DNA of 64,000 nt from Bacteroidales bacterium MB20-C3-3. GTDB taxonomy: Bacteria > Bacteroidota > Bacteroidia > Bacteroidales > UBA932. The DNA is taken from the NCBI GenBank assembly GCA_035609245.1, contig CP141202.1:2232001-2296000 (forward strand), read 5' to 3'. Positions 8,916 through 18,536 of this stretch are shown one piece after another. Position numbers and translations under genes: made by a program. Position 1 is the first letter of the stretch. The number at the start of each line of letters is the position of its first letter. The notes beneath the pieces were generated by a model. The model saw only the letters and a program-made list of their open reading frames with translations. It ran no database searches and had not been told where the DNA came from.

Positions 8916-10178
8916 TTAATGTGAATGTCCTTCAGGCATTACTGATGAAGTGGCAGCCAGTTTTACCTGATAGACACCTTTTACAACTACTTCATCGCCT
9001 TTTTTCAGTCCTGAAAGTATTTGTACCCTTTCACCATTATTTTGACCAAGTATTACTTCCTGTTTCTTATATCCTTCTTCGTCCAGTCTTAAATAAACGA
9101 AGTTCAAGCCCTGTTCTTCCGTTACAGAAGATACGGGAACAGAGATTATATTTTCTTGTGGGCTTGATAACAGGTAAACTTCTGTAAATGCACCCGGTAT
9201 AATATCGCCGATATTGTCAAATTCAAATGTTACCGGAATATAGAACGTCTGCTCTCCCGATGATTTACCATATGACAATAAACGTCCGTTCAAATCGGAA
9301 AGTTTATAAACAACATTATCATAAGCAGGCTTAAAATTGGCACTGCTTATGGTTTTCAGCATCTTGAAATTATTTTCCGATACTTCTGCTCTTAACTGCA
9401 AACGCTTATTCTGTGAAACAGTAGCTATCGGTTGACCGACAGAAACATATTCTCCCTGTGCAACCAATCTGTTTTTTATATATCCGCTGATAGGGGAGGT
9501 TACGCTTATACCTGATGCTGTAATATTGGAAGCCTGCGCTTCGTATGCAGTTTTTGCAGTTTCATAACGAAGTTTAGACTGTTCAAAATCTTTCGCCGAA
9601 ATAATCTGATCTTTTACAAGACCTTCTGCCCTTTGGTATTCTTTAAGGGCAATGTCGTAGGCGATTTTTGCTTTAGCTGCCGGATCTCCCTCTAATAGTT
9701 TTTTAGCAGATATAGTAACAACCGATTGACCTGCATTTATTGCAGTACCATCAGTGATTGAGGGATTTGTAAAAGATACAATCCCATTGGACGTTGCTGC
9801 AATGACAACTTCATTCCCTTGTGATGCCTGTATCTGACCGCTTGTTTTAATTGCTTGATAAAAAGTTCCGGGAGAAACAGCTTCAGTAGTAAGCCCGACT
9901 AATTTTGCCTGCTCTTTGGAAAAGACAATTTCTTCTATGCTTCCACTTTCTTTTCCATGACCGTGCCCATCATCTTCGGAATGATTACCATCTTTGGCAT
10001 GGTCATGCCCATCATCGTCCGAATGATCGTGGTCTTTTTCATTTGAATGGTCGTGTCCGTCACCATCTACATGCTCATGTTTATCCCGTGAATTTTGATT
10101 GTCTTTTTTTTGACCGGAGTTGCATCCGGTAAATATTATTGCGATAACAACAAATAAACCTATTATGTACGTTTTCAT
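8916..10178 (-). CDS. Periplasmic adaptor (CusB/CzcB-type) lipoprotein with His-rich arm
   Basis: The membrane-fusion subunit joining the RND pump to the outer membrane channel. The start at 10178 gives 420 residues with a lipoprotein signal (lipobox IFTGC, Cys19). Residues about 34-79 form a His/Asp-rich arm with many HDH, HEH and HGH units, a likely metal-binding or metal-delivery segment. Lipoyl-like and alpha-hairpin regions follow (about 120-250), then the beta-barrel and membrane-proximal domains. An ATG at 10220 would place 14 residues before the signal and is less likely. The His arm is typical of CzcB/ZneB-like adaptors. Confidence 0.9.
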   Translation of the reverse strand: MKTYIIGLFVVIAIIFTGCNSGQKKDNQNSRDKHEHVDGDGHDHSNEKDHDHSDDDGHDHAKDGNHSEDDGHGHGKESGSIEEIVFSKEQAKLVGLTTEAVSPGTFYQAIKTSGQIQASQGNEVVIAATSNGIVSFTNPSITDGTAINAGQSVVTISAKKLLEGDPAAKAKIAYDIALKEYQRAEGLVKDQIISAKDFEQSKLRYETAKTAYEAQASNITASGISVTSPISGYIKNRLVAQGEYVSVGQPIATVSQNKRLQLRAEVSENNFKMLKTISSANFKPAYDNVVYKLSDLNGRLLSYGKSSGEQTFYIPVTFEFDNIGDIIPGAFTEVYLLSSPQENIISVPVSSVTEEQGLNFVYLRLDEEGYKKQEVILGQNNGERVQILSGLKKGDEVVVKGVYQVKLAATSSVMPEGHSH

Positions 10179-10315
10179 TTTGCTAATTATTTTAATTGTG
10201 GAAGTAGCAAAGTCTGACAAGCCTTACTCCCTGTGAAAAATATTGATTTGAATGAGTATTGATATATACCAATAAATCATGCTTTGAACATGTTGAACTG
10301 TACAAAGCAATCTGA

Positions 10316-10330
10316 CTTATAAGTTATAAG
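10316..10330. promoter_or_regulatory. 15-bp palindrome, candidate metal-regulator operator
   Basis: CTTATAAGTTATAAG is a perfect inverted repeat with 7-bp arms and a single central base. It lies in the 161-bp gap between the His-rich small protein gene and the adaptor gene. The AT-rich, dyad-symmetric form suits a Fur/Zur-family dimer, and a Fur-family gene is encoded just upstream. An inverted GCTTTG/CAAAGC pair lies at about 10281-10309. The role is inferred from form and place only. Confidence 0.35.
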
Positions 10331-10339
10331 CCAAATTCT

Positions 10340-10834
10340 TTAGCAAAATGAAAAAGGAGGTGCCCGCAAACCGTGAAATTGGTTTGCCTCTGCGGATTTA
10401 TAGAATAGGATATACTCTCCGTACTTAAAGTAGGAGAGTGAAACTCCCGTGTCGAAAGTTAAGACATCCGCAGCTAAAAAGAAGATTGGGAATAAATGGG
10501 TAAAATCATGATTTTGGCAAGAAGCTATCTTGCATCTTGCTTCATCAACTTTAGGAGCAGTATACTCGGATTCAGCAATACATGATTGTTCATGTTCATC
10601 AGGTAATTCTTTGTGGTCTGTATGTTTGTCATTTACCTGATTATCCTGCTCACATATTTCCATAACGATGCACACCAATCCTTCGTGATGATGATGAGGC
10701 ACTATGGCAAGTAATAGTAATACTAAACTTGACAATGCAACAAACGATATGGAAATATATTTTTTCACTAATTTTTTATTTATCTGTGCAAAGATATGAC
10801 AAAAAACCATGCAGCTAAGTTGCAATTTTATCAC
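10340..10834 (-). CDS. Small His-rich membrane-anchored protein (DUF6769-like)
   Basis: A protein of up to 164 residues with one hydrophobic segment directly followed by VPHHHHEG and then an acidic Cys/His-rich region (ICEQDNQVNDKHTDHKE). This layout resembles the DUF6769 proteins found beside Bacteroidota metal-efflux genes. The ATG at 10834 overlaps the Fur-type gene by 20 bp. A GTG at 10768 would give a cleaner signal (KKYISISFVALSS) and is a serious alternative. A periplasmic metal-sensing or metal-buffering role is plausible but not shown. Confidence 0.65.
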   Translation of the reverse strand: MIKLQLSCMVFCHIFAQINKKLVKKYISISFVALSSLVLLLLAIVPHHHHEGLVCIVMEICEQDNQVNDKHTDHKELPDEHEQSCIAESEYTAPKVDEARCKIASCQNHDFTHLFPIFFLAADVLTFDTGVSLSYFKYGEYILFYKSAEANQFHGLRAPPFSFC

Positions 10835-11237
10835 ATTTCCCGCAATAGCCTTTTATTACAAAATTTATACCTTCGATTTCCATATCATCAGGTAGTTTGA
10901 TTTTAGGAGCATGAACGCTTTCCAGACAAAATGCCCGCTTACAATAATTGCAATAAAAATGTAAATGGTAATCATTCGCATCACAATCACAATTCTCTTG
11001 ACAAATCGAATATTTTATCGAGCCTGATCCGTCATCAAATTTATGAATCAGTAGTTTGTCATTAAACAGGTGGATAGTGCGGGAAATGGTTGATTTATCA
11101 ATACTCAACAATACCTTTTCCAAATCACCCAGACTGAATGCCCTGTCAAACTTCAACATTTCACTGAATACCAAAATACGTATGGATGTGGGTTTTATAC
11201 CTCTTCCTTCTAATATTTTTACGATAGAATCATTCAT
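10815..11237 (-). CDS. Fur-family metal-responsive transcriptional regulator
   Basis: The start at 11237 gives 140 residues, normal for Fur/Zur. The winged helix is in residues about 1-75 (recognition region KSTISRTIHLFND). The metal-binding half contains HLHF (91-94) and two CxxC pairs (96/99 and 132/135) of the structural zinc site. An ATG at 11312 would add 25 residues before the conserved start of the family and is unlikely. As first gene of the metal cluster it is probably its metal-dependent repressor, although efflux systems are more often controlled by MerR, ArsR or two-component regulators. Specificity (Zn, Fe, other) cannot be read from the sequence. Confidence 0.85.
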   Translation of the reverse strand: MNDSIVKILEGRGIKPTSIRILVFSEMLKFDRAFSLGDLEKVLLSIDKSTISRTIHLFNDKLLIHKFDDGSGSIKYSICQENCDCDANDYHLHFYCNYCKRAFCLESVHAPKIKLPDDMEIEGINFVIKGYCGKCDKIAT

Positions 11238-11346
11238 AGGCTTTAAAATTACCTGTAATTTACTCCATATAATAGAAACGACATTTCTGCTATATGTATA
11301 TATACCGCACAAAGGTTATTATACCCTACCAAAAAATAATCATTAG

Positions 11347-12636
11347 TGTCCACTAAAAATTAATTTTCGTTCTTTGAAATCGTTATAATTTAGCAAGTTA
11401 TAAGCTTTTTTGTTGCGTGACGACTTGAATTTAATAATTTAGCCGAGATTAATATCTTAGGCAATGTTTACAGGTAAATATGTTTTCGCGCAATTAGTTG
11501 AGTTTCTTCCACAACGTATTTTTGATGCAATAGTCAATAAATATGACGGAAATAGATATGTAAAACATTTTACCTGCTGGAACCAACTGCTTGCCATGAT
11601 GTTCGGACAACTTACCAACAGGGAAAGTTTGCGAGATTTGATAGTTGCAATTGACGCCCATAGATCAAAATGTTATCACTTAGGACTCGGTAAAAATGTG
11701 ACCAGAAGCAATCTGTCTAAAGCGAATGAGAACAGAGACTATAGAATATTTGAAGAATTTGCCTATTATCTTATAGATATTGCCAGAAAGAAAAGGGCGA
11801 ATACCGACTTTGAAATTCAAGGGAAAGTCTACGCATTTGATTCTACTACCACAGATCTGTGTTTAAGCGTTTTCTGGTGGGCAAAATTCCGTTCAACAAA
11901 AGGAGGCATTAAGTTTCATACTCTTTATGATATCACAACTCAGATACCGGCATTTGTCCATATAACGTCTGCGTCTGTTCACGATATGAATGCGATGGAT
12001 GTAATTCCCTATGAATGTGGAGCATATTATATTTTCGACAGGGCTTATATGGACTATTCAAGGCTATACAATGTGATAAGACATTCTGCATATTTTGTTA
12101 TAAGAGCAAAAAGGAACCTTAAAATCGAGATTCTGAAAGATCTTAAACGCGATAATTGTCCGGAAATCATCATAAGCGACCATCTTGTCAGACTTGATGC
12201 ATTCTATTCATATCTTGATTACCCGGAAAATTTTAGGCGAGTCAGATATTATGATGTAGAAACACGCAGACCATTTACCTTCCTTACCAACAATATGGAA
12301 ATATCTGCAGAACAAGTAGCACTACTCTATAAAAATCGCTGGCAGATTGAGTTGTTTTTCAAATGGATAAAGCAACATCTGAAAATCAAATCCTTTTGGG
12401 GTACATCTGAAAACGCTGTCAGGATTCAAGTGTATTCTGCAATCATTACCTATTGCCTGGTTGCCATTGTAGAGCATGATCTGAAAATCAATCGTTCAAC
12501 TTATGAAGTATTACAGGTGCTTGGAATATCACTACTTGATAAAACACCCATGATTGAGCTTTTTAAAAATGCTGAAAATAACGATTTCAAAGAACTTTTG
12601 TATAACCAACAACTGTCCTTAAATTTTTAGTGGACA
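11347..12636 (+). mobile_element. IS4-family insertion sequence with both ends
   Basis: A 1290-bp element bounded by the 15-bp inverted repeat TGTCCACTAAAAATT (11347-11361, and its complement at 12622-12636), followed further in by a second matching block TTCTTTGAAATCG. It holds one intact transposase gene, so it may be active. No target-site duplication could be recognised in the flanks. It separates the metal cluster from the helicase gene and lies upstream of the Fur-type gene, within about 110 bp of its start. Confidence 0.8.
11464..12630 (+). CDS. IS4-family transposase
   Basis: A DDE transposase of 388 residues with a DUF4372-like N-terminal region (FAQLVEFLPQRIFDAIVNKYDGNRYVK begins this segment). 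The first catalytic Asp is in YAFDSTT, the second in YIFDRAY, and the Glu lies in the YREK-type signature YKNRWQIELFFKWIKQHLKIK near residue 300. The length is complete for the family. The TAG stop (12628-12630) lies inside the right inverted repeat, so coding sequence reaches the very end of the element. Confidence 0.9.
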   Translation: MFTGKYVFAQLVEFLPQRIFDAIVNKYDGNRYVKHFTCWNQLLAMMFGQLTNRESLRDLIVAIDAHRSKCYHLGLGKNVTRSNLSKANENRDYRIFEEFAYYLIDIARKKRANTDFEIQGKVYAFDSTTTDLCLSVFWWAKFRSTKGGIKFHTLYDITTQIPAFVHITSASVHDMNAMDVIPYECGAYYIFDRAYMDYSRLYNVIRHSAYFVIRAKRNLKIEILKDLKRDNCPEIIISDHLVRLDAFYSYLDYPENFRRVRYYDVETRRPFTFLTNNMEISAEQVALLYKNRWQIELFFKWIKQHLKIKSFWGTSENAVRIQVYSAIITYCLVAIVEHDLKINRSTYEVLQVLGISLLDKTPMIELFKNAENNDFKELLYNQQLSLNF

Positions 12637-12698
12637 GTCATGATAAAATGATATTATTAGTAATTCCATTGACTTATATGGTTTTGCGTAAAAATAAT

Positions 12699-15600
12699 CT
12701 AATATTTATTAAGTTCCTTATAAAATTCTTTTAATATTTCCCACTCTTTGTTGTAATATGGATTACTCATTACCTTTCCAGACGCGGTAAAACTATTAAA
12801 TATTAAACGTTTTATATGATCCCCAATACTCATTGGTAATATCTTGTATTCAATATTATCATAATCTGAATACATAATCTTATAACCTTGTAAATGAAGC
12901 GCATCTCTGTTAGAGATCTTTTCAGTGTAATGAGCTTTAAATTTCGCTTCTCCATTCTCACTGAAAAATACTCCAAGTATCTTCTCATCTTCAATAATAG
13001 TCAAATGTACTAGCCTATTTTCCGGATTAATACCATTCATGTATTCTTTACCTATCCTTTTCTTTAGTAGTGTAGAGATGTATACTTTATTGACATGTCC
13101 AGAATCATAACATTGCAGAAGGAATCCATTTTTTTGATTTGCTGATATTGGCAGAATATAATCCGCTTTTAGAGGAGTTTCTTCTGTTAAAACATAAGTA
13201 CCTGATTCAAACAGATTAAAGTATCGGATAATATTACCGGATGAGGATGATTGATTTATATCACCAGTGTTTTGCTCTAGGTAAAATGTATTTTCTGCTT
13301 CTGAATCATCAATATCTAAAATAGTAATAGGCTCCTCACGATTGTCCAGTAATGTGGAAACTCCTTCGGTAAACGGAGAGTTAGTGATTTCGCTTGTTAT
13401 CTCTTCAATCTCCTCATGTACCTTCAACAAATTCCAGAGTGGCTCAAGCGATTCTTCTCTGTTTATATAATAATCGCCTCCTCTAAGTTTAAAAAACTGC
13501 CAGCCACAGCGCTCAAGCACTTTGTTTTTTTGAATATGATTATAAAATTTATCTTGCCCATGCCATCTATCGTCAGAACACTCAATTGCTATCTTAGTAC
13601 CATTTGGCGAATAAACAACCATATCAATCTGATATTTTCCTTTAACTACTTCGTATTTTGGTTTTACACTATATCCATTTAAAACGATATTATTAAAAAC
13701 CTCAATTTCTAATTGACTTTCAAATGGTTCGATGTTACTATTAGGTCTAACATCAAGCACAATAGGCATGGGAGGTTTAACCGGTTTGTAGTTTACAAAG
13801 TGATCCAGAAGTTTATATCTTAAATCATTTAAGTTGCTAAGGTCCTCAATTTGGATTGAGTGAAAGAGCCAAATTTGTTCTATTGCTCGACTGACTGCCA
13901 CATTAAATCTTCTTTCGTCTTCAGCTCTAGTCAATGCGCTCCTGTTGTGGTTGCGAGCAGTGACTAAACTCAACAATATAATATCCCGTTCATCTCCCTG
14001 GAAACTAGCTGAGTTACCACATATAATCTTCCTCTTTTTAAACTCAGTCTCCCCAATATTTTTTAAAAGCATTGTTTCAATGATAACACTTTGCGCGTTA
14101 CCTTGTAAACATATAATACCTATTGTTTTACCATCATATCTCTTATCATTTACTATTTCATTCACTTTGTTACTTATAGCCTTTGCCTCGTTCTCATTTC
14201 GAATAGATGAGCTCTGGCCTTCTGAGTAACCTTCAGGACAATATACATGCATTAATGGCTCTAATCTATTTTCTGAATATTGTTTGAGAGGATATAGGCT
14301 ATTACCCTCAGGAGCGTAGAATAATTTATTAGAAAACTCAATAATCTCTGGCATACACCGGAAATGTTCTCTTAATACTGTTATTCCATCGCAAAATCTT
14401 TTAGCATGATCAAAAAAGCTATACTCAGTACCATAGAAATTTTTGAATGGAATTCCTTGAAGATGTTTTTCAATAAATGGAGTCATAGCATTAGCGTCCA
14501 CTCCTATATATTCAGGAGATGTTTGTTTGTCATCTCCTACAATTATGATATTCTTAGCTATATACAATAAAAAAATAGCATCAGGTCCCAGTTGACTTGC
14601 TTCGTCAATAATTGCATAATCATAAATACCTTGTTCTGGTTTAATAGTTTCGGCAACTTTATATAGAGGCATTATCCAGCAAGGAATAGATGTTTTGCAA
14701 TGTTCCATCTCTTCTTGAGCTATTTTTCTAAATTTTAATGCTCTTTTCCCTGTTCCTGTTTTACCGATCCTTTTAATAGCTTGGATCCAAGCCTCCAGGT
14801 GTCTCCGAAGATTGGGATTTGAAGAAAGGTTAGATAAAACATTTATCCAAGCTTTGGCAGAAGCTATTTTTGATACTAATTTCTCCTCTCGTTCATCGTA
14901 TGACTTAATTTTTTCTATAAGTTCACCTTCTTTGTTAGTGCTGAGAACCTGCTTAATAGAGCCTAAAGAGTGCTTATAATAAATAGCTGCTTTAAGCTTT
15001 GGGATATCAATAACTGAAAATTCTTTGTCTACAATCATTTTAACTAATGATGGAAAAACAACAGAAAGTTTACAATCAAGTTCTTTGTACTTATTATATT
15101 TTTGAAAAACAGATTCAATTCTTGATACCTCTGTAATTGATGCAATGTATTTATCTACAGAAAGATTAGAAATTGCCTGGAGTAAGTGACCTGAAATTGG
15201 ATGGAGGCCTTCTTTTGATAAATATACACTAACCTCTTCCCTCTTACTTTTGAAATAATTTAGCTGATTAAGTGTCTCGTTTATCTCTAGATTGATAATC
15301 AATTTATCAATTTCCTGTATGTTATAAGCTTCAATCCTAATCGTTGATTGACTCTGAATCTGGTCTATGATTTTTTTTGCAATCACTAAAAATTCCAGCA
15401 ACTTAAATGTGTCGTCAGATAATTTCTGGTATGATTTTAATTTTTCATCATAATACTTTGAAGTATATTTATAATCCCATAAGATACTTAACTCATCAAA
15501 GCACTGTTTTATACTTAAATCATCAATAACTTTTACAAACTCATCTGCTGTGTCGCAAAAACTACCGTTAACCTTTACTTGATCAATAAAATATAATTTT

Positions 15601-17813
15601 TCTTTAATCTCTGTTGACAAGAATGCTTTCTTAAGTTTAAAGCCAATGCCAGAAAGTGTGTTGCCACTATTAATGAAGTTCAATAGACAATTTGCATCAT
15701 TTTTTAAGCTTATTAACGATTTATTCTCAGGATAATGAATTTCAATATTTCTGTCGTTATGCTTTAAATTATGGCTACTTAATTCATCTAATATTGATTT
15801 CGACTTTTCAATTTTGTCATTCCACTGAAAAGTATTTAATGTAGACCAATCTGATAGTATTTTGAGATAAAAAGGATGTGAAATGAGTTCTGCCCTTTCG
15901 AATACTTTTCTTAGTTCAATTAAATTGTTCCTTAGATGATCATAGTACTTATAGTGGATTTTTGGAGTATTCAAATATGACAAATTCTCTTTTTCTACTA
16001 AAGAATTTAAATGAGAATAATCTTTAAGTTCATGAATAGTAAATAATTTTTCTAAGCTAGGCAAAGAGAACCTAAATTCAGAAGGATTTACAGAGCCAAA
16101 TTGTTCGAATAACTTAATAAATTCTATCAAGTTATCAATTGATTCATTGTCAGAATAATCTATAAATTCATCCTCGTACCAACTGTGAATATTTTTTTCT
16201 GCTTCTAATTTCCTGGCAATTTCAGTAATAGTACCTTTGTATTCAGGATTAATCTCTATGGGTAAAGATGCTTCTTCTTTAACTATAAACAGCTCATCCT
16301 TATCATGCTGTCTGGATTCTATTATCTCTTCAAGTAAATTCTCATGATAATCAATTTCTTTCTGTAATGAATCAATATCAGAGTTTGACAACTTTTCGTT
16401 AACTCTATTTATACTAACTTCTAAATCCTTAATCGAGGATGAATCACCGCTTAAAAAATTAACAGCAAGGCTCTTAAATTCTTCAGGTAGTTTATCTTTA
16501 AGGACTTCTAATGCCCTTTTTGTGTAAGCTGTTACTAAGACCTTTTTCCCAGAAGCTAATAAATGACAGATTAAATTAGCTATAGTGTGAGACTTACCTG
16601 TACCTGGAGGGCCTTGAACTAGCACCTTGTCATTAGTTCTGGCCTTAACAATAATTGTTTTTTGCTCCTCGTTGTATTTATTTGGGAAATATATTCTGAC
16701 ATTGTCGCCTAGTTCAGAATTAAAGACCTTTTCCGAGCTTTTTTTTATTGAATTATCTGATTCAACAAGGTCATTTAAAGGAGGTATGTCGATATCATCA
16801 GTACCTTTTATATCATTTATGATGTTTTCATACAGAGAAGTAAAGCTTTTTGAATCTCTTTTCCTTAGAATAATTGCCGGAGCGAAGAATAAAGTTGGTT
16901 TATTAGTTGTTAATTCAGGCTTATTTAATGATTCAATATACTTACTATCTCCAGGTTTAATCCTTTCTGCAAATAGCTGAATGACATCGTGAATATCTGG
17001 TTCAAAAGGATTAACAAGATCTTTCTCTTTGATATACTCTTTAGCCTTAATCTCTGCTTCTAATATATCCTTTGAGTCAAAGCTATCGAATAAATCAATA
17101 ATTGAATCTGTCTCAATCTGAAGTCCATTATCAATATTTTGACTTACAATAATACTTGAATCACGTTTTGAATATTCAAAATGAATTTCTATAGGGGTAG
17201 TAAAAGCATGCCGTCGAATTGTTTTACCTGAAACTTTGTCTGTATAATCTATAAGTCCTACTCCCATTATAAGTTCATACTCTTCTCCAAATTGTTGAGA
17301 TTTGTTATAAATCGAAAATAGCTTCTTATAAATATTGTTTACCTTTTCATATTCAGAATAATTCAAATCGTAAGAATCCTTTCTTTTCCAGTATGAAGCT
17401 GATTCATAAATCCATTTCTCTTCACAGTATTTCTCGAAGAATTTTAAAACTTCTGGATTATCCTTTAAGTAAATGATTTCTCCTTCTTTATTAACTATTT
17501 CAGGAAATAGTTCAGGCAATTCATTTTTGTTTAATAATGAGCTTGATATAATCCACTCTTCAATATTTTTTGGTGGCCTTGGGAAAATTGGTGCTACAGG
17601 TTCTTCAGGTTTTGAAATTTTCAACCAATAATTTGACTCATTAGAATAAGTGTCATGTATTATGCAATCTACTTTTTCATCTTTAGGAATGTTTGACATC
17701 CAAACAACCTCAGGGTAGTTAGATGAAGCTTCAATGTCCCTAATAGGCTTACTTCTTAGCTTGGAAAATTCAAGCAGGTAATTGAAAATTTGTAAATATT
17801 TCTCTTTCTTCAT
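12699..17813 (-). CDS. Giant SF1 helicase with C-terminal Vsr/MTES_1575-like nuclease domain
   Basis: A 1704-residue cytoplasmic protein. Walker A is GPPGTGKS at 401-408. A long, mostly helical insertion (about 430-1040) follows, then Walker B (IIDEAS, about 1066-1071), motif III (VGDDKQTSPE, about 1090), motif IV (REHFRCMPE, about 1147), motif V (SFQGDERDI, about 1271) and motif VI (NVAVSRA, about 1303). These are hallmarks of UPF1/DNA2-type SF1 enzymes. A restriction-endonuclease-like domain follows (about 1370-1470) with YQIDMVVY and IAIECSDDRWHG, as in Vsr and REase_MTES_1575 proteins. The last 230 residues are unassigned. Such helicase-nuclease fusions often occur in defence islands. It stands alone on the minus strand with AT-rich composition, and its role is inferred. 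Confidence 0.85.
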   Translation of the reverse strand: MKKEKYLQIFNYLLEFSKLRSKPIRDIEASSNYPEVVWMSNIPKDEKVDCIIHDTYSNESNYWLKISKPEEPVAPIFPRPPKNIEEWIISSSLLNKNELPELFPEIVNKEGEIIYLKDNPEVLKFFEKYCEEKWIYESASYWKRKDSYDLNYSEYEKVNNIYKKLFSIYNKSQQFGEEYELIMGVGLIDYTDKVSGKTIRRHAFTTPIEIHFEYSKRDSSIIVSQNIDNGLQIETDSIIDLFDSFDSKDILEAEIKAKEYIKEKDLVNPFEPDIHDVIQLFAERIKPGDSKYIESLNKPELTTNKPTLFFAPAIILRKRDSKSFTSLYENIINDIKGTDDIDIPPLNDLVESDNSIKKSSEKVFNSELGDNVRIYFPNKYNEEQKTIIVKARTNDKVLVQGPPGTGKSHTIANLICHLLASGKKVLVTAYTKRALEVLKDKLPEEFKSLAVNFLSGDSSSIKDLEVSINRVNEKLSNSDIDSLQKEIDYHENLLEEIIESRQHDKDELFIVKEEASLPIEINPEYKGTITEIARKLEAEKNIHSWYEDEFIDYSDNESIDNLIEFIKLFEQFGSVNPSEFRFSLPSLEKLFTIHELKDYSHLNSLVEKENLSYLNTPKIHYKYYDHLRNNLIELRKVFERAELISHPFYLKILSDWSTLNTFQWNDKIEKSKSILDELSSHNLKHNDRNIEIHYPENKSLISLKNDANCLLNFINSGNTLSGIGFKLKKAFLSTEIKEKLYFIDQVKVNGSFCDTADEFVKVIDDLSIKQCFDELSILWDYKYTSKYYDEKLKSYQKLSDDTFKLLEFLVIAKKIIDQIQSQSTIRIEAYNIQEIDKLIINLEINETLNQLNYFKSKREEVSVYLSKEGLHPISGHLLQAISNLSVDKYIASITEVSRIESVFQKYNKYKELDCKLSVVFPSLVKMIVDKEFSVIDIPKLKAAIYYKHSLGSIKQVLSTNKEGELIEKIKSYDEREEKLVSKIASAKAWINVLSNLSSNPNLRRHLEAWIQAIKRIGKTGTGKRALKFRKIAQEEMEHCKTSIPCWIMPLYKVAETIKPEQGIYDYAIIDEASQLGPDAIFLLYIAKNIIIVGDDKQTSPEYIGVDANAMTPFIEKHLQGIPFKNFYGTEYSFFDHAKRFCDGITVLREHFRCMPEIIEFSNKLFYAPEGNSLYPLKQYSENRLEPLMHVYCPEGYSEGQSSSIRNENEAKAISNKVNEIVNDKRYDGKTIGIICLQGNAQSVIIETMLLKNIGETEFKKRKIICGNSASFQGDERDIILLSLVTARNHNRSALTRAEDERRFNVAVSRAIEQIWLFHSIQIEDLSNLNDLRYKLLDHFVNYKPVKPPMPIVLDVRPNSNIEPFESQLEIEVFNNIVLNGYSVKPKYEVVKGKYQIDMVVYSPNGTKIAIECSDDRWHGQDKFYNHIQKNKVLERCGWQFFKLRGGDYYINREESLEPLWNLLKVHEEIEEITSEITNSPFTEGVSTLLDNREEPITILDIDDSEAENTFYLEQNTGDINQSSSSGNIIRYFNLFESGTYVLTEETPLKADYILPISANQKNGFLLQCYDSGHVNKVYISTLLKKRIGKEYMNGINPENRLVHLTIIEDEKILGVFFSENGEAKFKAHYTEKISNRDALHLQGYKIMYSDYDNIEYKILPMSIGDHIKRLIFNSFTASGKVMSNPYYNKEWEILKEFYKELNKY

Positions 17814-17839
17814 TGCAAAAAATACATTAGGATTAATGC

Positions 17840-17859
17840 AATATCAATATGTTGATATT
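17840..17859. promoter_or_regulatory. Inverted repeat upstream of the helicase gene
   Basis: AATATCAA TATG TTGATATT is a perfect 8-bp inverted repeat with a 4-bp spacer, 27 bp upstream of the helicase start codon. This is the position expected for an operator that would block transcription. No regulator gene lies next to it, so it may be bound by an unlinked protein or be a fortuitous AT-rich palindrome. Confidence 0.35.
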
Positions 17860-18364
17860 TGATTTATCATTATTCTTATACTCTAAGGTTCAAAAGAATA
17901 ATTGACAACTTATGACATAGTAGATGTTAAGATACTCTCCAATTTCAAACTGCGAGTAAATTTAAAAAATAATTACTAAACTTCTCTATATTAATGACAA
18001 AAACACAGAGTTGTGTCAGTCATTCTCCCTCCGCTTCACATGTTCCGCTCCATTCGAATCACTGACCTCATTTTTACACTTCCGCTAAGAGATTGTTATC
18101 CTCCATCACGCTCGCGCTATCGCTATCGCCCTCGCTCCATTCCGGACAACAACCTCTTGACGCTACAGAAGAAGGAAGCGGTATTCGCTCCGCTCATGAG
18201 CTGGAGTAGAAACACACACACGCCAGGGTGGGGTCTTCTACCAATAAAAATGAACTTACCATCAAAGTTTTCACATCAGATCCTGCTCCCTGTCGTGTGC
18301 CCATTTCTATCCATCTCTTTTTAATATTCGGCCTTCGCTCCGCACAGCCCTCACTTAGGCCGCC

Positions 18365-18459
18365 CCATATTTAACATAATCAGAGCTTAGTTGTGTTTGC
18401 TCCGCTCCGCCTGCTCCAGGCTCCACTTCAAAACACAACCCAGACTATGTTAAATATGG
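18365..18459. repeat. Nested 95-nt hairpin (14-bp plus 9-bp stems)
   Basis: The outer arms CCATATTTAACATA (18365-18378) and TATGTTAAATATGG (18446-18459) are perfectly complementary over 14 bp. Inside, GTTGTGTTT (18390-18398) pairs with AAACACAAC (18431-18439). The apical loop carries GCTCCGCTCCGCCTGCTCC. Two coaxial perfect stems in 95 bases are unlikely by chance. Confidence 0.7.
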
Positions 18460-18468
18460 TCGTCCACC

Positions 18469-18536
18469 CTCTGTGTAAATATGATAAAATCCGCAGGCTT
18501 CAGGCCTGCTTCCCATTTTCTCATATTTCCCCAGAG
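18469..18536. repeat. Nested hairpin adjacent to the previous one
   Basis: CTCTG (18469-18473) pairs with CAGAG (18532-18536). The arms at 18477-18490 and 18515-18528 (AAATATGATAAAAT against its complement) match in 13 of 14 positions. The apex is a short GCAGGC/GCCTGC hairpin. It begins only 9 bp after the 95-nt hairpin ends. Confidence 0.65.
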
